A stretch of 64,000 nucleotides of DNA from Candidatus Woesearchaeota archaeon (lineage in GTDB: Archaea; Nanobdellota; Nanobdellia; Woesearchaeales; UBA583). Each line of letters opens with the position of its first letter. Position 1 is the stretch's first letter. A model generated the notes under the pieces. The model was not told the origin of the DNA. It saw only the letters and a program-made list of their open reading frames with translations, and made no database searches. Below are positions 16,652-24,130 of this stretch, one piece after another. The stretch lies in NCBI GenBank assembly GCA_023898345.1, contig CP060218.1, forward strand, positions 310,001-374,000, read 5' to 3'. The translations under genes were made by a program, and so were the position numbers.

Positions 16652-17329
16652 ATGATAGTAAAATTGCCTCAAATCACAGAAGATTTCTTGAGTCATCTTG
16701 AGGAAATGGCTTGGAAAGGAATTGTTACTTATGAAGTAAATGGACTAAAAATGGAGGTATTCCCCTTTGTTTTCCCTCCTTCTTCTCCATTTTCAGATAG
16801 TTCTCATATGCTCTACGACTTTTTTTGTGATGTAAAAGGCCACAGAATCTTAGACATTGGTACAGGCACAGGAGTTCAAGCCATACAAGCTGTAAGGGGT
16901 GGAGCTTCTTATGTACTTGCAACAGATGTGTTTCAACCAGCAATTGACTGTGCAAAACACAATGTACAAAAACATGGGCTGGGGGGACAGATTGACATTA
17001 TCTATAGCGATGTTTTTGATCGTGTTCCTTCGCAGCAGTTATTTCATTCTATTATTGCGAATCTACCCATTCTAGATTATTGTGTAGGCAAAGAAAGTGA
17101 ATTGTGTCTATTTGACCCAGGTTTTGTTGCACATCAAAAATTATTTTCTCAAGCAGAGAGGTATCTTCGCGATGGTGGAAGGATAGTCCTAGTACATGCC
17201 GACTTAGCTGGTAAAACTGCTTTTACAGATTTAGAAGAATTAGCAGGACAGCATCGTTTTTCTTCTAGGGTGAGAGGTAGTGTCTACTCCAAGGGGTACG
17301 AATGGAGACAATATGAATTTAAGAGGTGA
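16652..17329 (+). CDS. Class I SAM-dependent methyltransferase
   Basis: A 225-residue Rossmann-fold methyltransferase. Motif I is HRILDIGTGTGVQAIQAVRG (about residues 65-84), motif II is VLATDVFQPAIDCAKHN, and the post-II segment IIANLPILDY occupies the place of the NPPY catalytic loop of HemK/PrmA/TrmN-type enzymes. It therefore may modify an amide or amine of a protein or nucleic acid. I start at the ATG at 16652 instead of the upstream TTG at 16634. The substrate cannot be read from the sequence. Confidence 0.8.
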   Translation: MIVKLPQITEDFLSHLEEMAWKGIVTYEVNGLKMEVFPFVFPPSSPFSDSSHMLYDFFCDVKGHRILDIGTGTGVQAIQAVRGGASYVLATDVFQPAIDCAKHNVQKHGLGGQIDIIYSDVFDRVPSQQLFHSIIANLPILDYCVGKESELCLFDPGFVAHQKLFSQAERYLRDGGRIVLVHADLAGKTAFTDLEELAGQHRFSSRVRGSVYSKGYEWRQYEFKR

Positions 17330-17343
17330 GTGATTATGTTGAA

Positions 17344-17366
17344 TTTTTTTTTTTTTTTTTTTTTTT
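17344..17366 (+). terminator. Uninterrupted run of 23 T
   Basis: Twenty-three consecutive T lie 14 bases after the methyltransferase stop. Oligo-T is the core of archaeal intrinsic terminators, and this run is far longer than needed. No hairpin is visible just before it. The exact length could be affected by sequencing error. Confidence 0.55.
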
Positions 17367-17494
17367 AGAAATTTCAGAAAATCGAAGATTTTTCATTTTT
17401 TTAACAAAAGACAAACAAGATTTACCATATTAAAAAAAGTATTTTGGACTTTTTTGAAATAAGTCTTTCATGACCTTTTTCAAATCCTTAAAAT

Positions 17495-18580
17495 CTAGAA
17501 AAGACTTTTGAGTCTGTAAAGAATTTTGTCTAAGAACTTGTGAAAAAAATTAGGGTGTTTGAGAGCTTCTGCTGTAACGGGAATGCAGTCTTTGAGTTTG
17601 TCTGCTGCCTGTGTATAGCAGGTTTCGACAAAGGTAGCATAGTTTTCCTTGAGGATACACAACAGTTCGTATTGAAAATAGAAACTTCTGTAATCGAGAT
17701 TTATGGAACCGAAGGCAAGCGAACTTTTGTCTGCAATCATAAGTTTTGAGTGGAGTTTTCCTTTGTAGAAGAGAAGGGAAATATTTTCTTTATCATAAAG
17801 TTTTGAGAGAAAGCGTCTTCGAAGAATGTCTACAAGCAAATGGTCTGAAGCTTCGGGAAGGACAATTGTAAGAGACACTCCTTTTTTGGCAGCATAAAGA
17901 AAAGCTTTACTTAATTTGCGCGGGGGAAGAAAATAGGGGGTTTCAATATATACTTCTTTTTTTGCAGAAGCGACAAATTTGCATAATCTATTCAAAGAAG
18001 GTGTGTGACGAAAGGAAGGTACGTCTGGAAATAATTCAAAGGAATCTCTGAGAAATGCTTTTCTGTACCGGCGGGAAATAGAGAAATAGTTTTTGAAACC
18101 TCTATAATTTTCAAAATCTCGCAAAAAAAGAGTTCTGCATGTTTTAGAGAGAGAAAGGTTATGGGAGAACTTAATGTTTGATTCTTTCCAGTTTCTCACT
18201 TCAAAGTTTGTTGATCCTAGATAAACAATTTTTTCGTCGATAAGAAGAAGTTTTCTGTGGTTTCTTTTGTGGTAATCGATATATGAACTTAGATATTCTC
18301 GAAAGCGTTTGAAGTAGCGAACATTTGCTCCGGCCTGCACTAGGTCTCTAAAGAAAACTTTGTCTGCTGAGCTTCCCCAAGAGTCAATGAGGAGACGAAT
18401 ATCAAGACCTTCTAGAGCTTTTTTTTTTAAGAGGGATTTGATGCTTGTTCCAACTTTGTCGTGGCTGAAAATGTACGTTTGAAGATAAATGCTTTTTGTT
18501 GCTTCATTTATTGTTTTTTTCACATCTTCAAAAAAATCTTGGTTTTCTGTAAAAAAAAAAAGTTCTTCTGTTTCTGTCAT
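17495..18580 (-). CDS. Phospholipase D superfamily protein (cardiolipin synthase-like)
   Basis: A 361-residue protein with two HKD motifs: HRKLLLIDEKIVYLGSTN in the first half and HSKLMIADKSSLAFGSINLD in the second, each followed by the G-S/T-x-N element. This is the layout of cardiolipin synthases and related phosphatidyltransferases. The N-terminal membrane helices of bacterial Cls are absent, so it is probably a peripheral or soluble version. The start at the ATG at 18580 is 25 bases from a TATA box (18601-18610). Lipid or nuclease specificity cannot be decided. Confidence 0.88.
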   Translation of the reverse strand: MTETEELFFFTENQDFFEDVKKTINEATKSIYLQTYIFSHDKVGTSIKSLLKKKALEGLDIRLLIDSWGSSADKVFFRDLVQAGANVRYFKRFREYLSSYIDYHKRNHRKLLLIDEKIVYLGSTNFEVRNWKESNIKFSHNLSLSKTCRTLFLRDFENYRGFKNYFSISRRYRKAFLRDSFELFPDVPSFRHTPSLNRLCKFVASAKKEVYIETPYFLPPRKLSKAFLYAAKKGVSLTIVLPEASDHLLVDILRRRFLSKLYDKENISLLFYKGKLHSKLMIADKSSLAFGSINLDYRSFYFQYELLCILKENYATFVETCYTQAADKLKDCIPVTAEALKHPNFFHKFLDKILYRLKSLF

Positions 18581-18621
18581 TTTCAAAAGATAAATTTCGG
18601 ATTTATTTTTTCTTTAAATGT

Positions 18622-18960
18622 TTAATTCTTTTTTTGTATGGGGAATAAAAATTTGTGTTTGTCAAAATTGAGAATTTTTTCTTTTTGGAAGGAAAGACCT
18701 TCTTTTTCAAGGAGCTTTTTCTTTGCTTCTTTGCCATGTACGAAGCCACCAAGATTACCATTTGAACAGACAACGCGATGGCAGGGAACCTCTGGGGCAT
18801 AGGGATTTTTTTTCATTATTTGTCCGACAGCACGAAAAGCCTTTGAGTTGAGAGCCAGAGCTAAATCTTTGTATGTCGTAACGTAGCCTTGTGGGACTCT
18901 TCGAAGAAGTTCGTAACAGTCTTTGGCAAAGGAGTTTTTTTCTGATGTGCTTTTCTTCAT
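18622..18960 (-). CDS. ogt: Methylated-DNA-[protein]-cysteine methyltransferase
   Basis: DNA repair protein that transfers alkyl groups from O6-alkylguanine to its own cysteine. The ORF runs back to 19122, but the shared TATA box at 18983-18992 and the family alignment place the start at the ATG at 18960 (MKKSTSEKNSFAKDCYELLR), 112 residues. It contains the active-site motif PCHRV with Cys60 and the preceding helix SKAFRAVGQIMKKNPYAPEV. It consists of the C-terminal catalytic domain only, as in the shortest members of the family. Confidence 0.9.
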   Translation of the reverse strand: MKKSTSEKNSFAKDCYELLRRVPQGYVTTYKDLALALNSKAFRAVGQIMKKNPYAPEVPCHRVVCSNGNLGGFVHGKEAKKKLLEKEGLSFQKEKILNFDKHKFLFPIQKKN

Positions 18961-18982
18961 AAAAAAGAAACAGAACAAGCAG

Positions 18983-18992
18983 CTTAATAAAT
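18983..18992. promoter_or_regulatory. Single TATA element between divergent leaderless genes
   Basis: The near-palindrome CTTAATAAAT is the only TATA-like element in the 50 bases between the start codons at 18960 (minus) and 19011 (plus). It is centred about 27 bases from the former and 23 from the latter, so it could direct both leaderless transcripts. Confidence 0.6.
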
Positions 18993-19010
18993 CTAGGTGG
19001 ATTACTAAGG

Positions 19011-19733
19011 ATGAAAAAAATGGACCGTCGACAAAGTGCTTATGTATTACCTCTGCTTCTTCTCTTGCAGACAGGAAACGCATACGCGGGTGGGGCTGTT
19101 GTCTCAAGTCAGGATTTGGCAAAAGCAGCTGAACATTTTCGGGACAAATATCAATATAGTATACCTTATGCTTACTTTACTTTTGTTCCTAGTGGAGGAG
19201 AGGTTAAACCAGTTCTTCAGGAAATCTATACTCCGACGTTCAATATTTCTTCTCAGGACATAGCGTTTACGGTGAGGGGTGGTTATCGATTGGGAGAGAG
19301 GAGCTCTTTTATAAGACTTGAAAAGGATGGGTTTCCAAGTCCTATTGGACAACTTTCTTTTGCTGGAACTTATAATATTAGTGATCCTAATCTTTCATAT
19401 GGAAGTGTTAGTGGACACTTTTTGGATGGTAATACACACTGGAAGGTGGCTTGTGATTTTGGTGGGTGTAACGAGGAGTTTTCTTCTTCTTCTTCTTTGG
19501 GGAAGGTTTCTGTTGAGCGTTTTAGGACTAGTTTTTGGAATGCAAGGCTTGAGCCGAAAGAACCTCTTCTTTTGTCGGAGGGTGTTTATTTAATGCCTCG
19601 AATGGGGGGAACTTCTGAAGGAAAATGGAGTCCCGAACTTACTTTTTTTGGCGGAAAGAAGAAAAGTTTTTCTTGGAATGTTTTGGCTAATCCTCATCAT
19701 TTTTCTGTTTCTGTTTCTTTTTCTTTGCCTTAG
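19011..19733 (+). CDS. Secreted beta-rich protein of unknown function
   Basis: A 240-residue protein with a classical signal peptide (MKKMDRRQSAYVLPLLLLLQ, cleavage likely after NAYA). The mature part is beta-rich with alternating hydrophobic residues and no known catalytic motif; it has two close cysteines (ACDFGGC). The C-terminus (HHFSVSVSFSLP) alternates hydrophobic and polar residues like the last strand of an outer-membrane barrel, which is odd in an archaeon. It is followed by a second secreted protein with a similar C-terminal style, so the two may act together. No family recognised. Confidence 0.75.
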   Translation: MKKMDRRQSAYVLPLLLLLQTGNAYAGGAVVSSQDLAKAAEHFRDKYQYSIPYAYFTFVPSGGEVKPVLQEIYTPTFNISSQDIAFTVRGGYRLGERSSFIRLEKDGFPSPIGQLSFAGTYNISDPNLSYGSVSGHFLDGNTHWKVACDFGGCNEEFSSSSSLGKVSVERFRTSFWNARLEPKEPLLLSEGVYLMPRMGGTSEGKWSPELTFFGGKKKSFSWNVLANPHHFSVSVSFSLP

Positions 19734-19776
19734 TAGAAATCTTCATAAAGCCTTGAAAATTTCTCAAGCTTTGCAT

Positions 19777-20226
19777 ATGTACATTCGGCACTCACAGAAT
19801 TCGGGAAACTATCTTTTAAGGGCTAGTCTTTTAGTAGTAAGCACATTTGTTCCGGTGTTTGGACAGGCGCAAAGTTTGGAAAAAAATTTGAGATTTGGTG
19901 GTGGTGAGGTTCCAGAAAGAACTTTGCCTTGTTCATTGACTCCAAAAACGTATGGGTTGCAGCAGGTTCTTGAAGAGGAACGTTTTCCAAACTTTGGCGG
20001 CAGTGGTGGAAATGTGGACCTTTCACAGGACCCTAAAAGAAGAAGAACTTTACGTGGGGAGAGCGGTGGTGGTTCTCTTGTTGTTCCTCTTGGAAAAGCT
20101 GTTCTTAATTATGATGGTTCTCAGGGTTTTAGAATTGGTTCAAAGAATCAAACTGGAGATGGACTTTCTTATAGTGTGAGACTAGGGAAAGAAGAAATTA
20201 AGCTAAGGGTAAAGTACAACTTTTAG
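19777..20226 (+). CDS. Small secreted beta-rich protein of unknown function
   Basis: The start at the ATG at 19777 (MYIRHSQNSGNYLLRASLLV) fits a TATA-like box at 19742-19752 and gives 149 residues with a signal peptide probably cleaved after GQA. The mature protein is Gly-rich and polar, then forms strands ending in LSYSVRLGKEEIKLRVKYNF, which resembles a barrel-terminal strand ending in Phe. The upstream in-frame extension overlaps the previous gene and is rejected. The stop overlaps the convergent hjc gene by 4 bases. Confidence 0.65.
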   Translation: MYIRHSQNSGNYLLRASLLVVSTFVPVFGQAQSLEKNLRFGGGEVPERTLPCSLTPKTYGLQQVLEEERFPNFGGSGGNVDLSQDPKRRRTLRGESGGGSLVVPLGKAVLNYDGSQGFRIGSKNQTGDGLSYSVRLGKEEIKLRVKYNF

Positions 20227-20636
20227 ATAAGAGCAATCATTTCCTCAAAGCCAAATCCTTTGCGTTTCATTTCGACAAGGTCGGCGACAAAGCTCTGGCC
20301 TGCGCTTGTCTTTTGGAGTTCTGCTGTGGGCAAAAAAAACCATTGTCGTCCTTCAAAGCAGATGCCAACCCAAGATTCGGCGCCAAAACGCTCAGAGAAA
20401 TATTCTAAATCTTTTATTTCTTGTTCGCTAAAATATTTCTTGTGGGAATTGACAATCTTCACCTCCATCATGATTCGTCTGTCGCCTCTGCTTGCAAGAA
20501 GGTCTGGCGCTGGAAACTGTGTTGAGCCTGAACCTGCAACACGAACACAAACCCAGTTATTCTCCCAGAATTTGTGAACAAGTTCATTTTCGGCTGCTGT
20601 TCCCTTTGCTTTTTTGTTTCGTATGAAGCGCGCCAT
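20223..20636 (-). CDS. hjc: Holliday junction resolvase Hjc
   Basis: Archaeal resolvase that cleaves four-way junctions during recombination. The 137-residue product, started at the ATG at 20636 (MARFIRNKKAKGTAAENELV), carries the nuclease-fold catalytic residues: Glu in AAENELV, Asp in APDLLA and the E-x-K pair in MMEVKIV, with AGSGSTQFPAPDLL corresponding to the family's AGS motif. Length agrees with Hjc. It begins 2 bases after the preceding membrane-protein gene, so they are likely one operon. Confidence 0.9.
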   Translation of the reverse strand: MARFIRNKKAKGTAAENELVHKFWENNWVCVRVAGSGSTQFPAPDLLASRGDRRIMMEVKIVNSHKKYFSEQEIKDLEYFSERFGAESWVGICFEGRQWFFLPTAELQKTSAGQSFVADLVEMKRKGFGFEEMIALI

Positions 20637-20638
20637 TT

Positions 20639-21268
20639 TTAGCACTCTTTTCCTTTTGTCCATTTCTTTTTAGACAAATCTTTTCTATGCCAGAAGGCAA
20701 AAAAAAGTAGGGATGTCAGAGCGCCCAAAGTATCTGCTAGAATATCTTTTTGAGCATCCCAAATGTCACCTTGAGAACCTAAAACTTCTATTCCTGCTGT
20801 TGGATCGCCAAGAACTGCAAACTGCCATTCAAAAAGTTCGTATCCTGCTGCTAATGCCATAATGAAAAAAAGAGGAAAGGCAAACACAAGCCAGCGTTCG
20901 CGAACAGAGTTACGAAGAAGCAATAATTCTGCTGCTGCAAAGGCGTAGAAGCCGACGGAAAAGTGAGCAACTCTGTCGTACATGTTTCTTTCAAAACCTA
21001 GTGTCTGCCACAAACCAAAGTCTGGGACGCGTGCAAAGGTGTAATGTCCACCAATGGTGTGCATGAAAATAAGGATGCTCATTAGCATGTACGCTGTGTC
21101 GGAAAAGGGAAATTTGTGATATGTAAAGACAAGAAGGAGAACAATAAGGAGGATAGGTGCATTTTCAGCAAACCAAATTTCTCTTCCGTAAGGATTGATT
21201 GCAAGAATGGAGAAGAGGATGATGTAGAAGAGTAAGAGTATGAGAGGGATTGTTCTTATGTTTTTCAT
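20639..21268 (-). CDS. DUF2238/YjdF-like membrane protein
   Basis: A 209-residue protein with about six membrane segments. The C-terminal GSQGDIWDAQKDILADTLGA motif and the MHTIGGHYTF segment are characteristic of the YjdF/DUF2238 family, whose biochemical role is not established. A TATA box (21289-21297) is 25 bases upstream of the ATG at 21268. The acidic and histidine residues in the conserved loops could bind metal, but that is inference. Confidence 0.82.
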   Translation of the reverse strand: MKNIRTIPLILLLFYIILFSILAINPYGREIWFAENAPILLIVLLLVFTYHKFPFSDTAYMLMSILIFMHTIGGHYTFARVPDFGLWQTLGFERNMYDRVAHFSVGFYAFAAAELLLLRNSVRERWLVFAFPLFFIMALAAGYELFEWQFAVLGDPTAGIEVLGSQGDIWDAQKDILADTLGALTSLLFFAFWHRKDLSKKKWTKGKEC

Positions 21269-21397
21269 AAGAGAAAATCGGAAAAAGAATTTATAAGTTT
21301 TTGTCCCTGATTTTTGTTATAGTCATCCACAAAGGTAATTCTTTTTGTTTCCTCTCCACTTACTCTGTTTGTTTGCTTGCTATAGGGTGTTCTGAAG

Positions 21398-22576
21398 TCA
21401 AAAACTTCTGCGGAGCACCGTATATCCTTTCCAGTTAATTATTGGCTTGATGTGTTTGAGAACTTTCACACTTTTTTCTTGAGCTTTCATAACGTCGCCA
21501 ATATTTTTGTACGCCTGTGGTGCTTCGTCGAGTGTTGCTTCCAGAACTGAGCCACAAACATTTTTCATAGATTCTTGAAACTGCTTCAGACTAATTTGCT
21601 GCCGAGCTTTTCCACGACTGAGTTTTCGTCCTGCACCATGCGAGGAAGAGTGCAAAAAGTCTGCATTCCCAAGACCTTCCACAAGAAAGCATCCGTCTTT
21701 CATGCTTGCTGGAATGACGCCACGCTCTCCTTTGTCGGCTGGTGTTGCACCTTTTCTGTGAAGGAAAATATCTTCACCTTCTTTTTCTCTGACTGCGTGA
21801 TTGTGGTTTTTGTTCACCCACAAGTCAAAAGAAAGTTCTTCTCCAAGAAGATCGCTCAAAACCTGAGTTACTTTTTTTGCCATTTCCATTCTGTTAAGGA
21901 GGGCAAAGTCCAAAGCAAAATCTAAGACGTTCAAGTATTCCTGTCCTTCTACAGAGTTGATATCAAGAGCAAAGGTCGCTTCAAAGTTCTTTTCTCCTTT
22001 ACTTGCTTTTTTCATGTAGTGCGCCGCCAAAGTATGCCCAACTCCTCTTGAACCTGAATGAATGACAAGCCAAAGTTCTTTTTCTTCTTCATCCAGTCCA
22101 AGTTCAATAAAATGATTTCCATCTCCGAGTGATCCAATATGGTTGAGAGCTTGAGTTTTCAGAAAACGAAGTATTGATTTGTCGTGTGTTCCTAAAGAAA
22201 AACGTTCCACTAACTCTTTGAATCTCTTTTTGCTTTCTTCAGAAATATCTTTTGGATGATTGACTTTTCCTTTTCCCATGGGGATTACTTTTTGTACGCG
22301 AGAGTGGATTTCTTGTACTTTGGACTTGAGGAGAGTAAGATTTGAAAGACCTTCGATTTTCCCAGCAATCATTCCACAGCCAATGTCGTAGCCAACCCAA
22401 GCCGGAACAAGCACTCCCTTTGTACGCAGGACAGAGCCGATGGGAGCAACATAGCCTGTGTGTGCGTCTGGCATAAGTGCTGCAGAGAGAACAAAAGGCT
22501 CAGAACAACAAGCATCAAATTGTTTTTTCGCTTCTTCCTCAAGATCGAGAGCAAAAAGAGAAATCTGTTTTTTCAT
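21398..22576 (-). CDS. rtcB: RtcB family RNA ligase
   Basis: GTP- and Mn-dependent RNA ligase that joins 2',3'-cyclic phosphate to 5'-OH ends. In archaea RtcB seals tRNA exons. Motifs seen are the metal-binding DIGCGM, GDGNHFIELG, HSGSRGVGH and HSSSHGAGRKLSR, which holds the histidine that is guanylylated. At 392 residues it is clearly shorter than the usual archaeal tRNA-splicing RtcB of about 480, and no intein is present. It may be a bacterial-type RtcB paralogue and possibly not the housekeeping splicing ligase. TATA is at about 22594-22606. Confidence 0.9.
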   Translation of the reverse strand: MKKQISLFALDLEEEAKKQFDACCSEPFVLSAALMPDAHTGYVAPIGSVLRTKGVLVPAWVGYDIGCGMIAGKIEGLSNLTLLKSKVQEIHSRVQKVIPMGKGKVNHPKDISEESKKRFKELVERFSLGTHDKSILRFLKTQALNHIGSLGDGNHFIELGLDEEEKELWLVIHSGSRGVGHTLAAHYMKKASKGEKNFEATFALDINSVEGQEYLNVLDFALDFALLNRMEMAKKVTQVLSDLLGEELSFDLWVNKNHNHAVREKEGEDIFLHRKGATPADKGERGVIPASMKDGCFLVEGLGNADFLHSSSHGAGRKLSRGKARQQISLKQFQESMKNVCGSVLEATLDEAPQAYKNIGDVMKAQEKSVKVLKHIKPIINWKGYTVLRRSF

Positions 22577-22606
22577 AAGAAGAAGAAAGACAAGCTATTT
22601 TTATGT

Positions 22607-22950
22607 TTGTCGAATTTTGCCCTTTGGTTCCCGCAACAGGAATCAACTGCTCGTTAGTATTTAGTCACAAAGAATGTTGCGAGGCGCTCCCAAGATGGAG
22701 ACTCTAATGCAAACACCCAATAAAAAGGTTGCAGTCATATAGTTGCAGGGATTGACTTGTCGTCTTGACCTTTGACAAAACCCGACTAAGAAAAAGTTGT
22801 TTATTGATTTTTAAAATTTAGCTTGGGGAGAAGATGCGAATTCTTTCGACAAAGTGCACAGAAGAAAAGAAAAAGAGTTGGATTTAGCGTTTTTTGGGTG
22901 CTTTTTCTCTCAAGGTACACTTGCCTCGTTTTCTGAGTCTGAAGCCAAAA
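22607..22950. other. Gene-free interval of about 340 bases with secondary-structure potential
   Basis: Between the rtcB and eIF5A promoters I find no credible ORF. It holds a 7-base inverted repeat (CGCAACA at 22632-22638, TGTTGCG at 22675-22681), a direct repeat of GTTGCA (about 22729 and 22743), a TATA-like element TTTTTAAAATTT near 22808-22819, and a 17-codon ORF from 22834. It does not look like tRNA, 5S, SRP or RNase P RNA. A small non-coding RNA or a leader is possible. Confidence 0.35.
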
Positions 22951-22985
22951 CTATTATAAATCTTTTCAAGTTACTTAGAAACTAT

Positions 22986-23399
22986 ATGTCAGAAATAAAA
23001 TTAGCTCATGCAGGTTCCTTGCGTGCAGGATCTTACATTCTCATTGACGGAGCTCCTTGTATTGTAAAGGACACACAGACATCAAGACCGGGAAAACACG
23101 GGCACGCCAAAGTGCGAATTAAAGCAACAGACATGTTCACAGGTTCGACAAAGGAAATTGTAAAGCCTGGACACGACAATGTTGAAGTTCCTATCATTTA
23201 CAAGAAGAACGGACAGCTTCTTTCTATCACAGGAGACAACATGGAAATAATGGACATGGAGACCTTTGAGACTCTTGCTGCAAGTTTGGCTATGGCAGAT
23301 GAAGAGGTAAGGGATAAACTTGAAGCGGGTCAGACTGTTCTTTTCTGGCAGGTTACAGGTAAAATTGTTGTAAAGCAGATTGTGCAGGGGGCAGAGTAA
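22986..23399 (+). CDS. eif5A: Translation initiation factor 5A (aIF5A)
   Basis: Factor that rescues stalled ribosomes at difficult peptide bonds. The start at the ATG at 22986 (MSEIKLAHAGSLRAGSYILI), 29 bases from the TATA box at 22953-22961, gives 137 residues. The hypusination loop SRPGKHGHAK is present, with Lys37 as the modified residue. The C-terminal OB domain is complete. L40e follows after a single base, so the two are co-transcribed. Confidence 0.96.
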   Translation: MSEIKLAHAGSLRAGSYILIDGAPCIVKDTQTSRPGKHGHAKVRIKATDMFTGSTKEIVKPGHDNVEVPIIYKKNGQLLSITGDNMEIMDMETFETLAASLAMADEEVRDKLEAGQTVLFWQVTGKIVVKQIVQGAE

Positions 23400-23400
23400 A

Positions 23401-23571
23401 ATGGGCGTATTTCCAGAAGCAGAGGCAAGATTGTTCAAGGATGTGTACATATGTAGAAAGTGTGAGCACAGGACAAAGGTTCCTATTGGAAGAGTTCTTG
23501 CAGGAAAGGCAACATGCCGAAACTGTGGAAGTGAGTTCCTTCGTCCTGTAAGGAAAAGAGCTAAGAAGTAA
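23401..23571 (+). CDS. rpl40e: Ribosomal protein L40e
   Basis: A 56-residue zinc-ribbon large-subunit protein. It starts at the ATG at 23401, one base after the eIF5A stop, and shows the paired cysteines CRKC and CRNC with the basic tail RPVRKRAKK. Sequence and length match archaeal L40e, here without ubiquitin fusion. Confidence 0.93.
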   Translation: MGVFPEAEARLFKDVYICRKCEHRTKVPIGRVLAGKATCRNCGSEFLRPVRKRAKK

Positions 23572-23599
23572 ATTTTTCTTCTTTTCTTGTTATTTTTCT

Positions 23600-24118
23600 A
23601 TGGAAGCAAAAAGGATTTTTATTTTAGGGATTTCAGGTTCTGGAAAGTCGACTTTGGCAAAGAAACTTTCAAAATCTTTATCTATACGCGTTTTTGATCT
23701 TGACAATATTTTTTGGATTCAAAAATTTTCTGAGAAAAGAGACGATGCTGATTGTGAGAAGGAATTGAAAAAACTTTTAGCAAGAGAAGAATCCTGGATT
23801 GTTGAGGGTGTGTATGATTGGGGGAAGATAGCTGCCGACGAAGCTGATTTGCTTATCTGGCTGAATTATGGCATTAATGTTTCAACTTATCGGGTTTTGA
23901 GGAGGTGGATTTTTTCTAAGAGGGAGAAAAGAGAAAGTATTTTGGAAATGTATGGTCTTATTCGGTATCTCAGAGCGTACAAAAGAGTGCGCCCCAATCG
24001 AAAGTACTCGACATACGAAAAACACCAGTTTGTACTTGCTGGCAACGAGCACAAAATTGTTGAAGTGAAAAACAAGAAAGATATGTCTGTACTTTTGAGA
24101 GAGCTTGGAGCTTTGTGA
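23600..24118 (+). CDS. P-loop kinase of the adenylate kinase-like / FlaR-like type
   Basis: A 172-residue small P-loop protein. Walker A is GISGSGKSTLAKKL (residues 10-23), followed by the DLDNIFW segment typical of adenylate kinase-related and topology-modulator proteins, a Walker B-like DLLIWLNY, and an arginine-rich lid region (RRWIFSKREKRE). The nucleotide substrate is not evident. It follows L40e by 28 bases on the same strand and converges on uvrA. Confidence 0.8.
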   Translation: MEAKRIFILGISGSGKSTLAKKLSKSLSIRVFDLDNIFWIQKFSEKRDDADCEKELKKLLAREESWIVEGVYDWGKIAADEADLLIWLNYGINVSTYRVLRRWIFSKREKRESILEMYGLIRYLRAYKRVRPNRKYSTYEKHQFVLAGNEHKIVEVKNKKDMSVLLRELGAL

Positions 24119-24130
24119 TTGTGTGAACCG

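Noticed and set aside
22458..22664. Plus-strand ORFs of 65-68 codons overlapping the rtcB start region
   Set aside because: They are shadows of rtcB on the other strand, run through its promoter and resemble no protein.
22607..22950. RNase P RNA, SRP RNA or 5S rRNA
   Set aside because: I looked for the conserved cores of these RNAs on both strands and found none; no rRNA is visible anywhere in the window.
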